From Membranipora membranacea (lineage: Eukaryota; Bryozoa; Gymnolaemata; Cheilostomatida; Membraniporidae): DNA of 64,000 nt. The DNA lies in NCBI GenBank assembly GCA_914767715.1, contig OU612066.1:36122283-36186282 (forward strand). Reading direction: 5' to 3'. Shown here one piece after another: positions 23,084-35,100 of this stretch. The notes under the pieces are model-generated. The model had not been told where the DNA came from. It saw only the letters and a list, made by a program, of their open reading frames with translations, and ran no database searches. The translations under genes and the position numbers were made by a program. Each line of letters starts with the position of its first letter. Positions within the stretch are counted from its first letter, which is position 1.

Positions 23084-23196
23084 CCATCGATCAACAATAA
23101 TCAATTTTCTTTCAACAGCACATGTCGGTACTTTTGCATATGAAGTGCACTGTGACATGTGCTGTGGAAAGAAAATTGATTATTGTTGATCGATGG
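23084..23196. repeat. Near-perfect inverted repeat, 43-bp arms
   Basis: The arm CCATCGATCAACAATAATCA... (23084-23126) is matched by its complement at 23154-23196, with a 27-base spacer and very few mismatches. No target duplication is visible next to it. Such a hairpin may be a tiny MITE, a small-RNA precursor or a replication template-switch product. Confidence 0.85.
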
Positions 23197-24769
23197 AAAA
23201 TCATAATATATACACATTGAGAGCTACCTGGGAATGGGATCAAAAACTGATAATAAAATGAATTTTCTTTTCGTGGAACAAGACATCGCCTATATCTCAT
23301 AAGACTTAGACCTTCAATGTGGTACTAGATATGGAGAAACAGTACTAAGCCAAGCAGACAGTATATTGAGCAAACATACATGGAAACTTCCTCTAGAATA
23401 TTTCACTTTCTTTTGTTTTTTAGGTCATCAAGCTATAGAAATCTGATTGTGATCAACATTCAAATTAGAAATAATAATAATATGAGGGCAAAATTATAAT
23501 AGAACTAACGCAGAAATGATGGTGTTCCTTAGAGTCAAGCGGTAGAAACCAGAAACTCTTCAAGAGATTCATAACATATTTGCTAACCTCACTGTCCTCC
23601 CTGGGTCTGGCCTCTTTTTCAGTAAGTAGGGTAGAGTAGGTATCATGTCAGCAATTCATTCTCTGAAAATAAAAGTGTGATATCTATAGACTGGTCAACA
23701 ACAGACAGTGTTGAACGGGTTTTTGGGTGGGTGGTGTGTGGTGTGTGGTAGTTTACATTGTTTTGCTTAATTCCCATGAGTTATGGTGTGGTCAACTAGT
23801 TTGAAATAAATTGGAAAATCTTGAACTCTGACATTTGAGTTATTTAACTATCAGAAAAGGGTTCATTAATGATTGGGTTCGCAAATTTTCAGAATATTGA
23901 CTCTGTTGGAGTTTGCCTCTACTGTAGAGGAAGAAAAGGATTGGTTAATAGGCTTGGAGAAAATAACCACCGTGGCACAAGTAGATTTAGTGGAGGGAGT
24001 TGAGAAGGATTATATATGTATCGGCTCAATGCAGGTAAGCTACACAGTGGTTACACCGGCGTCTGAGATCCATATGAGGAGAAGTATACTCCGAACGATG
24101 CATGGGACTTGAACAATCAAGCTTTTGAAAGCTCCCCTAGTAGGAATAAATATGTATAGGCTGACCAAAGTGGTTAGACCAGCGTCCAAGATCCATAACA
24201 TATCAGTTTACACTTCTTTAAGAGATAATCTCCTTGGACGGATCCCTTGAGGCAGTGGTTAGTGAATTATATTGAACTCCAATCCTGCACACAAGTTTTT
24301 GCCATTTACAATTTGATCTAGATTTTGGAAACACCTCAAAATTTCATCCTGAACCTGATGCACCGGTTATCTTTCTTATAGTTCAATCGAAATTCAAAGA
24401 CGGAGCTTCTCATCAGCATATGCTCACCAAGTTCACTGAATAAATCAGGTGGTATTGGCACAGTATCTCTGCAGAGTCTCTCAAGACCAGCTAACGGTTA
24501 GTGGCTCCGATTACTACAATACTATTCTTCTGAATGGCTTGGCATGAATTTGGAAAATGAAACATCTAGATGTCAAGATCTATTGCATGGGGCTTATAGC
24601 AATTTTAGGCACAAAATCCAAATGCTTCCGGTAGTTTCGAAGAGTTTTATTAAGCATTAGTTATCAATGTCAATTTGCATAGCAAAGAAAGTCAATTTCT
24701 GAGAACAGTAATGCATTGATCATTCTCACTTGGGACGAGTGGTGCATGGCCACATAGGAAATGGACCAC

Positions 24770-26000
24770 GACAAAAATGGATCACACGAGGACGCGCTAC
24801 TACGGAAAGCCGGTGGGTTATTGCTTGTTGCTTGTTGCTAGTTCTCTATATATCATGTAGCTTGTAGAGGGAGGGCAACTGCTAAATAGAATTATGCACA
24901 TTTTTTATAGGAAGCAGGAGCTATTTGACTATTTCCCCATTGTGTAGCTTTAGACAATGGCCAAATAGAGCAAACTAATTGTTCCACAAATATCATATAT
25001 AATAAATAAAAGGTTAGCTGCACCAGAGGAAGAATCATCGTTTATTCATTGGTTATTAGCTCATCTAGGTTGCTTTGGTTTAATGGATCAGAATCCAATG
25101 TGATACAAACAACATGCAGAAAACACGGGTTCATTACTATTGAAAGATCCTATGCTACAAGTCATGAGTAGTAAATAACATTGGTATTAATTATAATAGG
25201 AGTTGCCTCTCTCTTTGTTCCCAATCACATTGTATAGATAGTGGGTACACAGTGACTTTATAATGAAATTTTCTGTTGTCAGTCAACCTTCTGGTTGCTT
25301 TATTCAATCATGCCTGAACCCATCTCATATACGAGATGGTTTGTATCTAAATTTTGAATCCTAGATTTTAAAAATTCGGCCATAAAACATAAACAATGGT
25401 TCGATCCAAACTAACCAATAACTTCAGTCAAGGCAAAAAGAATCAAAAAAATATTCCGTATGCAATTAATTTTGATCCAGCTCATGCTGCAGGCTGTGAC
25501 TGTTAGCGATTGTATGTACACATATATTGTTTTATAACCTCCACACCACGGATATGTGGTCAAGTAGTACTTTTCTGATACTGTTATAATGGTGGACACA
25601 ATCATCAACTCGCTGCTTTGTTTATCCAGCCGAGTTTCAATGTACTGGACAGCAGCAGTGTTGGGAAAAAACAGTAACAAACATAGCTGACCTTTTAGCT
25701 GTTTTATAATTATTTTTGTCGAAACAATCAGTTAGCCATTAAATTAATCAAATAGCTCCTGCTTCCTATGAAAAATGTTGATAATATTATTTAGGGGTTG
25801 CCCTCCCTCTACAAGCAACATGATATATAGAGAACTAGCAACAAGCAATAACAACAAGCAATGACCCACCGGCTTTCCGTACGCTACTACTCACAATAGA
25901 TGTAGTGAGTGACCACATCGACAAGAGCATTGAAAACAGTGTAGGATAGATGTCTATTGACTTCACCAGCGCTTTTAACGCCATAGAATGAAACTGCACT
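24770..26000 (+). mobile_element. LINE RT fragment split by a DNA transposon
   Basis: The frame SHEDALL just left of 24800 and LTIDVVSDHID from 25888 are adjacent parts of the RT region that in LINEs reads (S/T)EDALLxLxDxxxxxLD. It continues with MSIDFTSAFNAIE, the conserved F(D/N)xI box, ending near 26000 after one stop codon. The 1081-bp inverted-repeat element at 24801 sits precisely between, so the LINE was there first. Confidence 0.75.
24801..25881. mobile_element. DNA transposon, long terminal inverted repeats, non-autonomous
   Basis: The left end TACGGAAAGCCGGTGGGTTA is mirrored at the right end (25862-25881), and the inverted similarity extends about 120 bases inward, including GAGGGAGGGCAAC and GGAAGCAGGAGCTATTTGA. 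The flanks share CGCTAC (24795-24800 and 25882-25887), a target duplication that may be read as 6 to 8 bases. No transposase frame was found in 1.08 kb. The superfamily is not clear. Confidence 0.8.
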
Positions 26001-26120
26001 GAACAACTTTCATGTTCTGTCATCAATTGAACTGCATAAGGTCACACTTGAAAGCCAAAAATGATAATAATGTTAAGTTATTTAAAAAGATATATGCAAT
26101 TAATACATTTGAATTTCCAG

Positions 26121-29100
26121 TGCTTTATGGGAACGTTGCATCGCTCAGACCAGTCACAAATGAGGACTGGGATGGCATAGGCACAGCTGCTCAAATAAAG
26201 ACACCAGAACATTTATATCAGGCTAAGAAGGCGAACTTTATCTATTTTGTTGATGACAAGTCATGTGCCAGAGCCGTCAACAGGCTGGATGGTGCTGTCA
26301 GCACTGAAATAGGTATGAAAATACTTTGCTGTTAAATATCTGGAAAATATGCAATTTAAATTAATTTCATATCCATTGTGTATATTACCAACAACAAAAG
26401 AAGACTCAGTAGACACAATAGCAAAATGACAATTGTCCCTGGAAGTCCTTGACAGTCTTTTAGGGATACCAAGATGACGAAGCGGCGAATGGAAAAATCA
26501 TCATATCAAACTAAAATAAACTCAAAGTTTACCAGCTGTGCATATTGGTGTTATTTGAGTTTAGGGGTATGTGGGAGCGGAACCTTAGATCTTGATCCTG
26601 TTACGACACTTGAACAAAGGCTGATATTTGGGATGACATTTTATGAGGATAAGCAGATGTGGGTATTCGCTCTCGTCAACCTGGTGAGTCTAATTTTTAA
26701 TGTGAATCGCTGCGAGTATGCATTGCATTGTATAAATTTAAGGTGTTTCAATCACAAGCCATTATTCAATACAATGAAGTCAATTGTTAAAGTAAATTCT
26801 GCAGCAGCAAATTTGACGATTGCTATTATTATTATTGTGGCATAGAAAAATTCAATTTACAAAAAAAGCACAGAAAAACATGCGCCATCAAATGTTTCCT
26901 TCGCAGAAATTATGCAAAAACATTTATGACAGAATTTGTCATTGCTTAGTACAGGATTACCATTTACACTCAATACTGTAACAATGTGATTTTAATAATA
27001 TCTGAAACTACTCAAAATAACACAATCACAATCAGTTAGAATTATACAATGGTTGTCTGATAGCTCGAACAATTGTACACAATTTGTCGAGTTCTCCGAA
27101 CCTATGATGTGTGCCATGGTCATTTTGTTTTATTCCCATGGTGTTGAATCCGCAGAACCAGAGATTTCTTTTTTTGAATTTTGTTTATTGCCTAATTTCT
27201 AATATCTACCTGCAATAGGCTAATAGTATCGAAAGTATGGCACATAAATTAAAGAAAAAGATAAAACAAAATAAAAGGATAGTCTGAGTTGCATTAGTTG
27301 AAAAATCGCATATAGAATTCAATAAAGGTCTTTTGCCTCTAGGAGGTTTTACACTTTGATGGCTGATATTTATCTATCTTTGCTCTTCGAGCAGATTTTC
27401 TGTTTCTATTCATATTAATGCGAGAGTTCAGAGGGTGATGTTCGTCGTTGGCTTTTTTAGTGAAGTGTTTAATACAATGTGTGTGCAGGATGGTTGTAAT
27501 TGTTGGTAGTGCTAGATCGTCAATCCTCATTCCATAGTTATCAGCGAATGGCAGCACAATCCGAGAAGCAGAGCGCTGTATCCTCTCTAGTCTTAATTTT
27601 TCAGTGTCTGATAATAGATTGTACCATGCAGGGCAGGCGTAGGTGATTACAGACCTAATATTGGCTACATAGAATGTTTTCAGGCCGTCGCTATCCATGC
27701 CCATTTGTTTCAGCAATCTCATCAGGTATAAGCCCTGTGAGCATTTTGATATTACATAGTCGACATGATTACTGAATGTTAGTGTGTTGTCTACAATGAC
27801 GCCTAAAACTTGGTGTGCTCCGAGGGAGAAATAAAAATATTATCATCTCCATAGGTGACACCAAGGTGCATAGCAGGTTTGTTTGTAAAAGCCACATTCA
27901 GTATAACAGTTTTGCTGGAATTAAAAATCATGTTGTTTTGTTCAGACCAGGTGTTTGCTAACAGTATTGCATCAGATATGTTCTCAGTGGATGGATCAAC
28001 GATAGGCTTATAAAAAGTTGTATCATCAGCATATTTGATACATTTTGTATCATAATCAAAAGATTTTAAGTCATCAACATAAATTAGCCAAAGGATGGGG
28101 CCCAGTTTGGTTCCTTGAGGGGCACCTACTTGAATGGGTTTGTAGTCAGAAAAATTATCACAGTATTTTACACATTGTTGTCTTGACTCCAAAAAACTTT
28201 CTACTATGGCAATGACATTAGCGTTAAAACCAAGATGATTCATTTTATATATCAGTATGGGGTGCTGCATCCTATCGAAGGCTTTGGAAAAATCAAGGCA
28301 TGCATTTTGTATTAGTTTCACATTAGTATTTGAGTCCAGAACGGATGTCCAGTCATCTATCAGTTGCAGAATTGCATCGGTGGTACTGAGTCTCTGTTGG
28401 TAGGCATATTGATTTCAATTGATTACTTCTGCTAGGTGAGATTTTGGATATAATTACTTGCTCCAGTAGTTTGCCGAGATGGAATAATAGGCTGATCGGC
28501 CGATAATCCTTGTATGTAGAAAGTTTGATTAGATAGTTTGGTGTCGTCAATGAACACATGTGTTGATGGTTGTTGTTGTCTAGTTTTGTTAGTCAGCTTC
28601 TTTATATTGTCCCACCAGGCTTTAGTCTTTTGAATTTTGTTGAGGGTTTCACTGAGAAACTTTCTTTTGTTTTATCTGAGGAGTCGTTGACAGATTGTTC
28701 TCAGCAGTTTGTGTGATGGGCAGCCTTTACGGTATGCCTTATTTTTGGCACATATTGCTTTATTGAGTGGTCGCTTTGATATCATCAATCCAAGTTTCTG
28801 TCAGGCAGATTATATCAGGTTTGTGGGTGTGTGTGTAGAGAGTTAACTCATCAAGTTTCCAGTTGTTTAGTGACCTGCAGTTTGTGTATAGAATGACAGG
28901 ATAGCTCTTTGATGGCTTCATAGGGAGTGAACAGTCATTAAGAGAATTGTTATTGGAGTTATGATTTTTTAGTCATATGGAACTTGTGGATGGTGAGCTA
29001 GTTTCATGGTTAGCCTTATTGAGGATAGTATTATATTAATTTATATACACTGGACACTGACAAGAGGAGGAACGGTGGTTTCCTTTACACAATTTACACA

Positions 29101-32100
29101 TGTTGTTATCTCTTGACAATTCTCACCGTGATAAGTTTCACCACAGTTGTGACAATTCTTGGTATTTGGACATGATGATGCAGTATGTTTGAATTGATGG
29201 AAATTGTAGCATCTTACTACAGCAGATTGGTTGAAGATATCAACAGTGAATGTATGTATGTATGTGTGTGTGTATGTATGTGCGCGCGCGTGTGTGTGTT
29301 TGGTATTCGTCTCAATCTCTGAGAAATAAAATGTCTCTGTAGGGTGTTCTTATAATCTTATAAATGTCTAAAAATTATTGATTCTAAAAATATACTGGTA
29401 ATAAAAGATTGTCATAAAAAATAGGCCGTTTATTTCCTGAAAATAGTATTAAGGTATTTGATACATTCCGATCGAAAACACTTGGCACATGGTTGGACTC
29501 TATATCTGACTGTTTGATAGCGACCTGAGGGGAGTTGAATAGCTCAAGTATTGGCTCGTAATCTGTTGCTATCATGCGAAGAGATTTAGTTTTGAGTCTG
29601 TGTGTGTAAATGTCTTCTGCCGATATAAATACGAGGTCACCCGCTAGATATTCTGACGTTTTAATGGCAGATTTGAGTTTTCTCTTGCAGTCTGCATACA
29701 TATGGATATACACCACCACTAGATGATATGTGATAATGTACTCGATAAATGATTTGTAGCATGTTTTGATAAGCTTCTCATTAACGCCTAGATGGTACAG
29801 CTTAGAGACGATGTGTAGCCTCCGACGAGCTTTCTTGATTGGTTTGAGTGTGTTGGGGGTGAAGTCTAGTTTGTTGGTTAAGATAGTGCCGAGATATGTG
29901 AATTGGTTGACCTGCTCAATAGGGGTACCATTTACTAGCAGTTAAACTAGCATTAAAAATGATCATCTCCTTTGTCTTCTTAGCATTGAGTATGAGGTCA
30001 TTAGTGGAGCACCATTCATACATGTTATCTGTCATTGTTTGTGGCTCCGATGGTTGGTTATCGGCTAGGAGTTCCATGATGACAGTGTCATCGGCGTATT
30101 TCACCAGCTTTATGTTATCACTAGATGGCATGTTAATAACCAAGATGCCTGAAAACATCATTGCCCCTTAGGGCGTACAGAAACACCTAATATCCCTAGA
30201 AGTCAAATAGGCACCCGGACAAGATGGTATCAGTACCATAGTTCACAAAAGAATGGCGGTCAGGTCTCCAGCCCTCAACCACCTTCCCTGAGGGCAAGCA
30301 ACCCCTTGTAAATCCTTTTTCAGATTCAGGTAACCCTGATTGCTGTTTTCTGGTTGACAAGCTAGTTCAATGTTCCAAGTTGTCTTATTCATAGAAGTCT
30401 TCTTGTCTGGAAGAGAGCAGAGAGCGTTGGGTGATAGTGATGAATCATCAATGGCCGATGTGATATCAGTAGTACCCCTAGGATCAGTCATAGAATCTAC
30501 TCTGTTCCAGTATTACATCAATGACTTACCTGAAAACACTAAATGCATAGTCCGCTTATTTGCAGATGACATCAGGGCTGTGTCCATGGGTTTTAAAGTG
30601 GTAGGGCCAGGCGGGATGGGTGCGGGAGGGGTGCTTCAACGCCTTCCCGCCAGAGGGAAAGGGGGACCTCCACCAGGAACCTATCAAAAATCAGAGGCAG
30701 TTTTGAGACATTCCAGTCCTTTTTGAGAACAAAATTGACAAGAATTTGGCCACAGGGATCTTAGGGTTACAGGGAGGGACATCATTTTAATCTCTTACTG
30801 TGATCGATACTTAGAACTGAACAAGAATTGGTGAACATTTATTATATAGTGTGGAACCAATTTAGAACATGCAATGTTCAGAGGCTGTTTGTTCAAGTTT
30901 GGCCCAAAGTATGTTTTAGGGCGGTGGTCAATGGCACTGAAGGATAGCTCACATGTATCAGTTCTTGATGTATTGATGAACTCTAAACCTCATAGCTAGC
31001 TGAAATTTGCCATTATAAAACAGCTTCATTGGTGCTTTATTGCTTCATTATCCATACATATAACACAAGGGGCTCCCTGATCACCTGTTATTGATAATCG
31101 TAAATAGAGTCATTGCGAATTTAAAACACTTAGGGCAATTTTACGAGTTTTTTTCAAAATTGATGGGGTGGTAGTGGTAGGATGGTAGGGCCATGGCCCC
31201 CTGGCCCATCCTATGAATACACTACTGGAAGACATTATGGTATACAATACAGCCCAAAACCACCAGGACATACAGGATGTTCTTCAAACCCTCTCAAGCT
31301 TGTTGGAAGATTTGACTTTGAGATTGACCACATGAGAAGGCAACTCTTGACTTTCTCAATGCATCATTGGCCACACTCAGCGCCACTGTAACAACACCAC
31401 ACTAAAATACTTAGAGCTCAAAGGTGTCAAATATCTAGGAGTTACCTTTAACAGCAAGTTAACCTGGCGATCTCACATAATCAACATCACTTCCAAAACT
31501 AACAGCACATTAAGGTTTAATAGGTGCAACGTTCTGACCATCTCCAAAGCTGTGAAAGAGACACGGACAGCCAACCAGTAAGACCGGTGCTGGAGTGCAT
31601 TGGCCGCATGAAACTGTGTGAATGATGGTTTGGCCAACAGAGTTGAAGCTGTGCAAAGGGGGGCTGCAAGTTTTTCTGCATAATGAGACGGAATAACAAA
31701 TAAAACAAACACCACTGGTCTTTAGAACTCCAAAACTTCCCAAGCTCTCGGACGCAGATGTGACCGCAGACTCAAAGTGTTTAGCCATTACCACCACGAC
31801 AATGCTAAAGTACTTAGTAAGAACATCTCTCAAGATCAGCACACCTCAGCAAGGCGTCATTCTCATGAATATTTGCCTACTACCTCCCCAAGTGTGCATC
31901 CCATAGTAATCGTTAGGCTTTTCAAATTTATTTACAGGATTGACCTGGACTGATTAACGGAGTATGACTTATAGGTTCCTTCAAGTCCAAGCCGGATAGG
32001 CTGGAGTTTGTAACCTGGTAACTAAACAGATCTAGCAACTTTATTAACTCATGGTTTAGGTTGAGTGTAATTGTCTGATGTTTATATCTAACTGTTTTAC

Positions 32101-35100
32101 TGTCTTACATAATGTGTTAACTAGAATAGACCAAAGGCAAGCAAAATTGTATCATAGTATCTGTGGCAGCTCATTCATCTGCTTGTGTTCACCGATAGAA
32201 TGGAATCTTTCCTGCGCATCCCCAACTTTCTGTAACTTAAAGTGATATTGTCTTGATTTCAGTGATTAAAATTGATGAAAGTATAGCTTGATCGCACAAT
32301 TTTGTCTCAATTGGTTTTTGAGACATAACACATCGTAAATGCACCGTTGAGAATCATCTGTTCCGAATAGAAAACGAAACATAAATAATGATATGTAGTA
32401 AAAAACAGGTTAATTGTGTCTGAATAATGAGTTATAATTATATGATATCGTTCAGAATGTCTCAAGCTTGGATTTCTGTTAATGTAAACCTTTTTTTAAA
32501 ACAGCTTAACACTTAGAATTTGCAACAATTACACACAATACGATCATGATTGTATAGCGTTACGTGATTCACTCCATTCATAAAGGGGCATACTCGGATT
32601 GAAATCATTATAATTTCCAACTGATCAGAGATAGCTGAATAAATTCTTCAATTATCATTCTCTAGACATTTATAAAAATTTCTCCTGATTCAGTTTATCT
32701 GACAAGCCCATAGATAATTGAAAAAAAAAACTTTCAAGATGACAAACACAAAAAATTAATGTAATGTCATGACGTTGCGCTATTGGCAGCACATCAACAA
32801 TCTGGGTAAATGATTTTTAATTTTTATGCAAAGCTAATGGTACCAGGAAACTATATCCAGAGTATTAGCTCTAAATATTGAAAACTTTTATCACAAGTTA
32901 AAGGTATATTCTGAAAGGGTGATTATGGAAAAAGTTGTCCACCCCCGATTAACATGAGTGGAATTCCATAAAACCCCCCTTGTGATTCCTGTTTTGAGGG
33001 TGGAATACAAAAGTATAACACTTATACTCAATAATGTATGAAACTCAGCTTTTACACTTTTAACATGGATTTTGACCCCGGGATCCCCGACTATTTCTAC
33101 AACCACTGCTAAATCTAAGATACCAAACTATCACTGGTCAGAATCATGAAAACATAATAAACTAATAGTAATAAGTAACTAAGTCCATCATTGACCAAAG
33201 TTTTATTTTCATGGGTTCTGGTATTTTACATAAAAGTAACACACTTTGGCTCAAAAGACAATGCATGACAGCTATGTTTCAGTTATAATTATTTAGGCAT
33301 ACATGTTTGGCAAACACGGGTTCGGGGTAAAAAACAAAAATCACAAATGTTGGATATAAACCTATAGGGCTAAACAAATTATTCATTCACTTTTTCAATG
33401 CGCTGCTTAGTCATCAACCTTACAAGTTGAAGCAATCAGTTGCAGCTACACAATAAGAATTTTTTAGTACTGATATGAAAACATCATAATCTTGTGTTAT
33501 TTACAGGGAGTGTATGTATATGATCAGAGAACCAAACAAGGCCGCCGACTGATAGACATTGTAGATATGTCACATACTGTATCCGATTCTGTGCAGCAAA
33601 TAATAAAAGCCCCACCGCCAAATGAGCAGATTCTCTGGCAGAAGGTATCTGAAGGTATGAAACTAACTTACATACTTTGGCATTCATGTACATTCTACTT
33701 TATACGTTACTCATCATATCGAAACCCAGCTTGCCACTATGCACTTCTGTAGTTGCAACAGTAGTATTTGTAATAAGGGAGATGCTTCTGCTGGTTCATC
33801 GTGATGGGTATCAAAATAACTTATCTTAAAAATGATAATGATGAAACAAAAAGGAAAAACAACATTTTATATTAAATGTTATAATAACTGCAAACATTCA
33901 AATTATTTCATTAATATAATTGGAACTAACCTATATGCTTATCTATCTGTTAGAGATACACAATGATTTTGCTTTGTTGTGCATCCACATTCCACAGATT
34001 AGCTTATATTTATACACTTGTTTCTTTTATTACTCACCTTATTTTACCTTACCTAATCTTACTTATTTAAAAAGAAAGGTATTCCTATACATACTTAGAA
34101 TTTTTTCTAGAATATGTACTGATTTTTAAGATTTTGTCCCCACCATTTCAGATTTATTGTATTCTTCAATCATTTCAATCAATCAATCTTACTATCTTAA
34201 TATGTTTTTCTTAGGAATGAACTATTATGATTTAACCTCAGTAAATGCAACTCATGGGGAGGTGAAGTATAACAACAATTTGCACAGATTTCTAAGGTGA
34301 GAATCATCTATAAATAATATAGCTCCTTTATCATAGGCGAGTCAGTAGGCATTTTATCAAGCAAAATTATTGTTTAATTTGACCATCTTGACCTCCAGCA
34401 AAAATTGCTTGAAATTCTCTAGCAGGGTTCACTATACAAGACAAATCATGAACACCGTGTCGAGCAGAAGAGTCTGTGTCATGTGACCTTTGGGTAATAA
34501 TGGCTGGTTGAAGTCAGATATAATTAAACTATATGACTATCTAGAATGTGTAGGTAAGCTTGAAGAGAGATACAGACATACACCTTGTTATTAACTCGAC
34601 TGATATAGTAAAAGTATCATAGTTTAGTAGGAATTTCAGTTTTTAATAATTGTATATGTCACATGACTTATGCTCAATTATTATCCAATAGGAATTAAAT
34701 ATGAATGGTATATGTAATTGTGAGGGAATTCGGCTAGCCTTCATCAGCTGAGGGAGTCTTTAGGGCTGCAGCTAGACATAGGGGTATTTGAAATGCTGTC
34801 AAGGGGCTTCTATTTGTTCAAACCAAATAAATTGTGTCGGTATCTAAGGGATGCATCTGCATGTCATGTTATTAATAATTTGCCTTAAATGATGAACCGT
34901 CCTTAGCAATCTTTAAGCTTTCTTAAAGTCCGGTGTAGTATTGTAAACTGTCCCCCGCGCGAAAACAACCCCGGGACACTTTACAATATTGTAAACTGTC
35001 CCGGGACACTTTACAATAAAAACAGGCCTATTGTAAACTGTCCCCCCCTATTGTAAACTGTCCCCCCCTATTGTAAACTGTCCCCCCTATTTGTGACTGT

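Larger units (their letters stand above)
20240..24765. other. No firm gene; scattered minus-strand open stretches
   Basis: Several minus-strand open stretches look more protein-like than background: one after a TTTCAG acceptor near 20.58 kb (LKELLFAEREFLQSKILKLL), a serine-rich one at 21165-20956, and one with a frameshift near 21.35 kb (SDMDSNSDSSSKEYH, then NLFADSIEEIQKADADINV). They may be exons or a degraded gene, but phases could not be chained. A separate splice-bounded candidate exon and a hairpin are listed on their own. Confidence 0.35.

Noticed and set aside
23893-24034. Open stretch after TTTTCAG and before CAG/GTAAGC, possible earlier exon of the unknown gene
   Set aside because: Its exit phase (0) does not match the entry of the exon at 26121, which needs one preceding base, and the peptide matches nothing. 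Left out for lack of support.
30243-30491. Minus-strand 82-codon frame
   Set aside because: It is the antisense of the plus-strand LINE RT region with the GVPQGS-like box.
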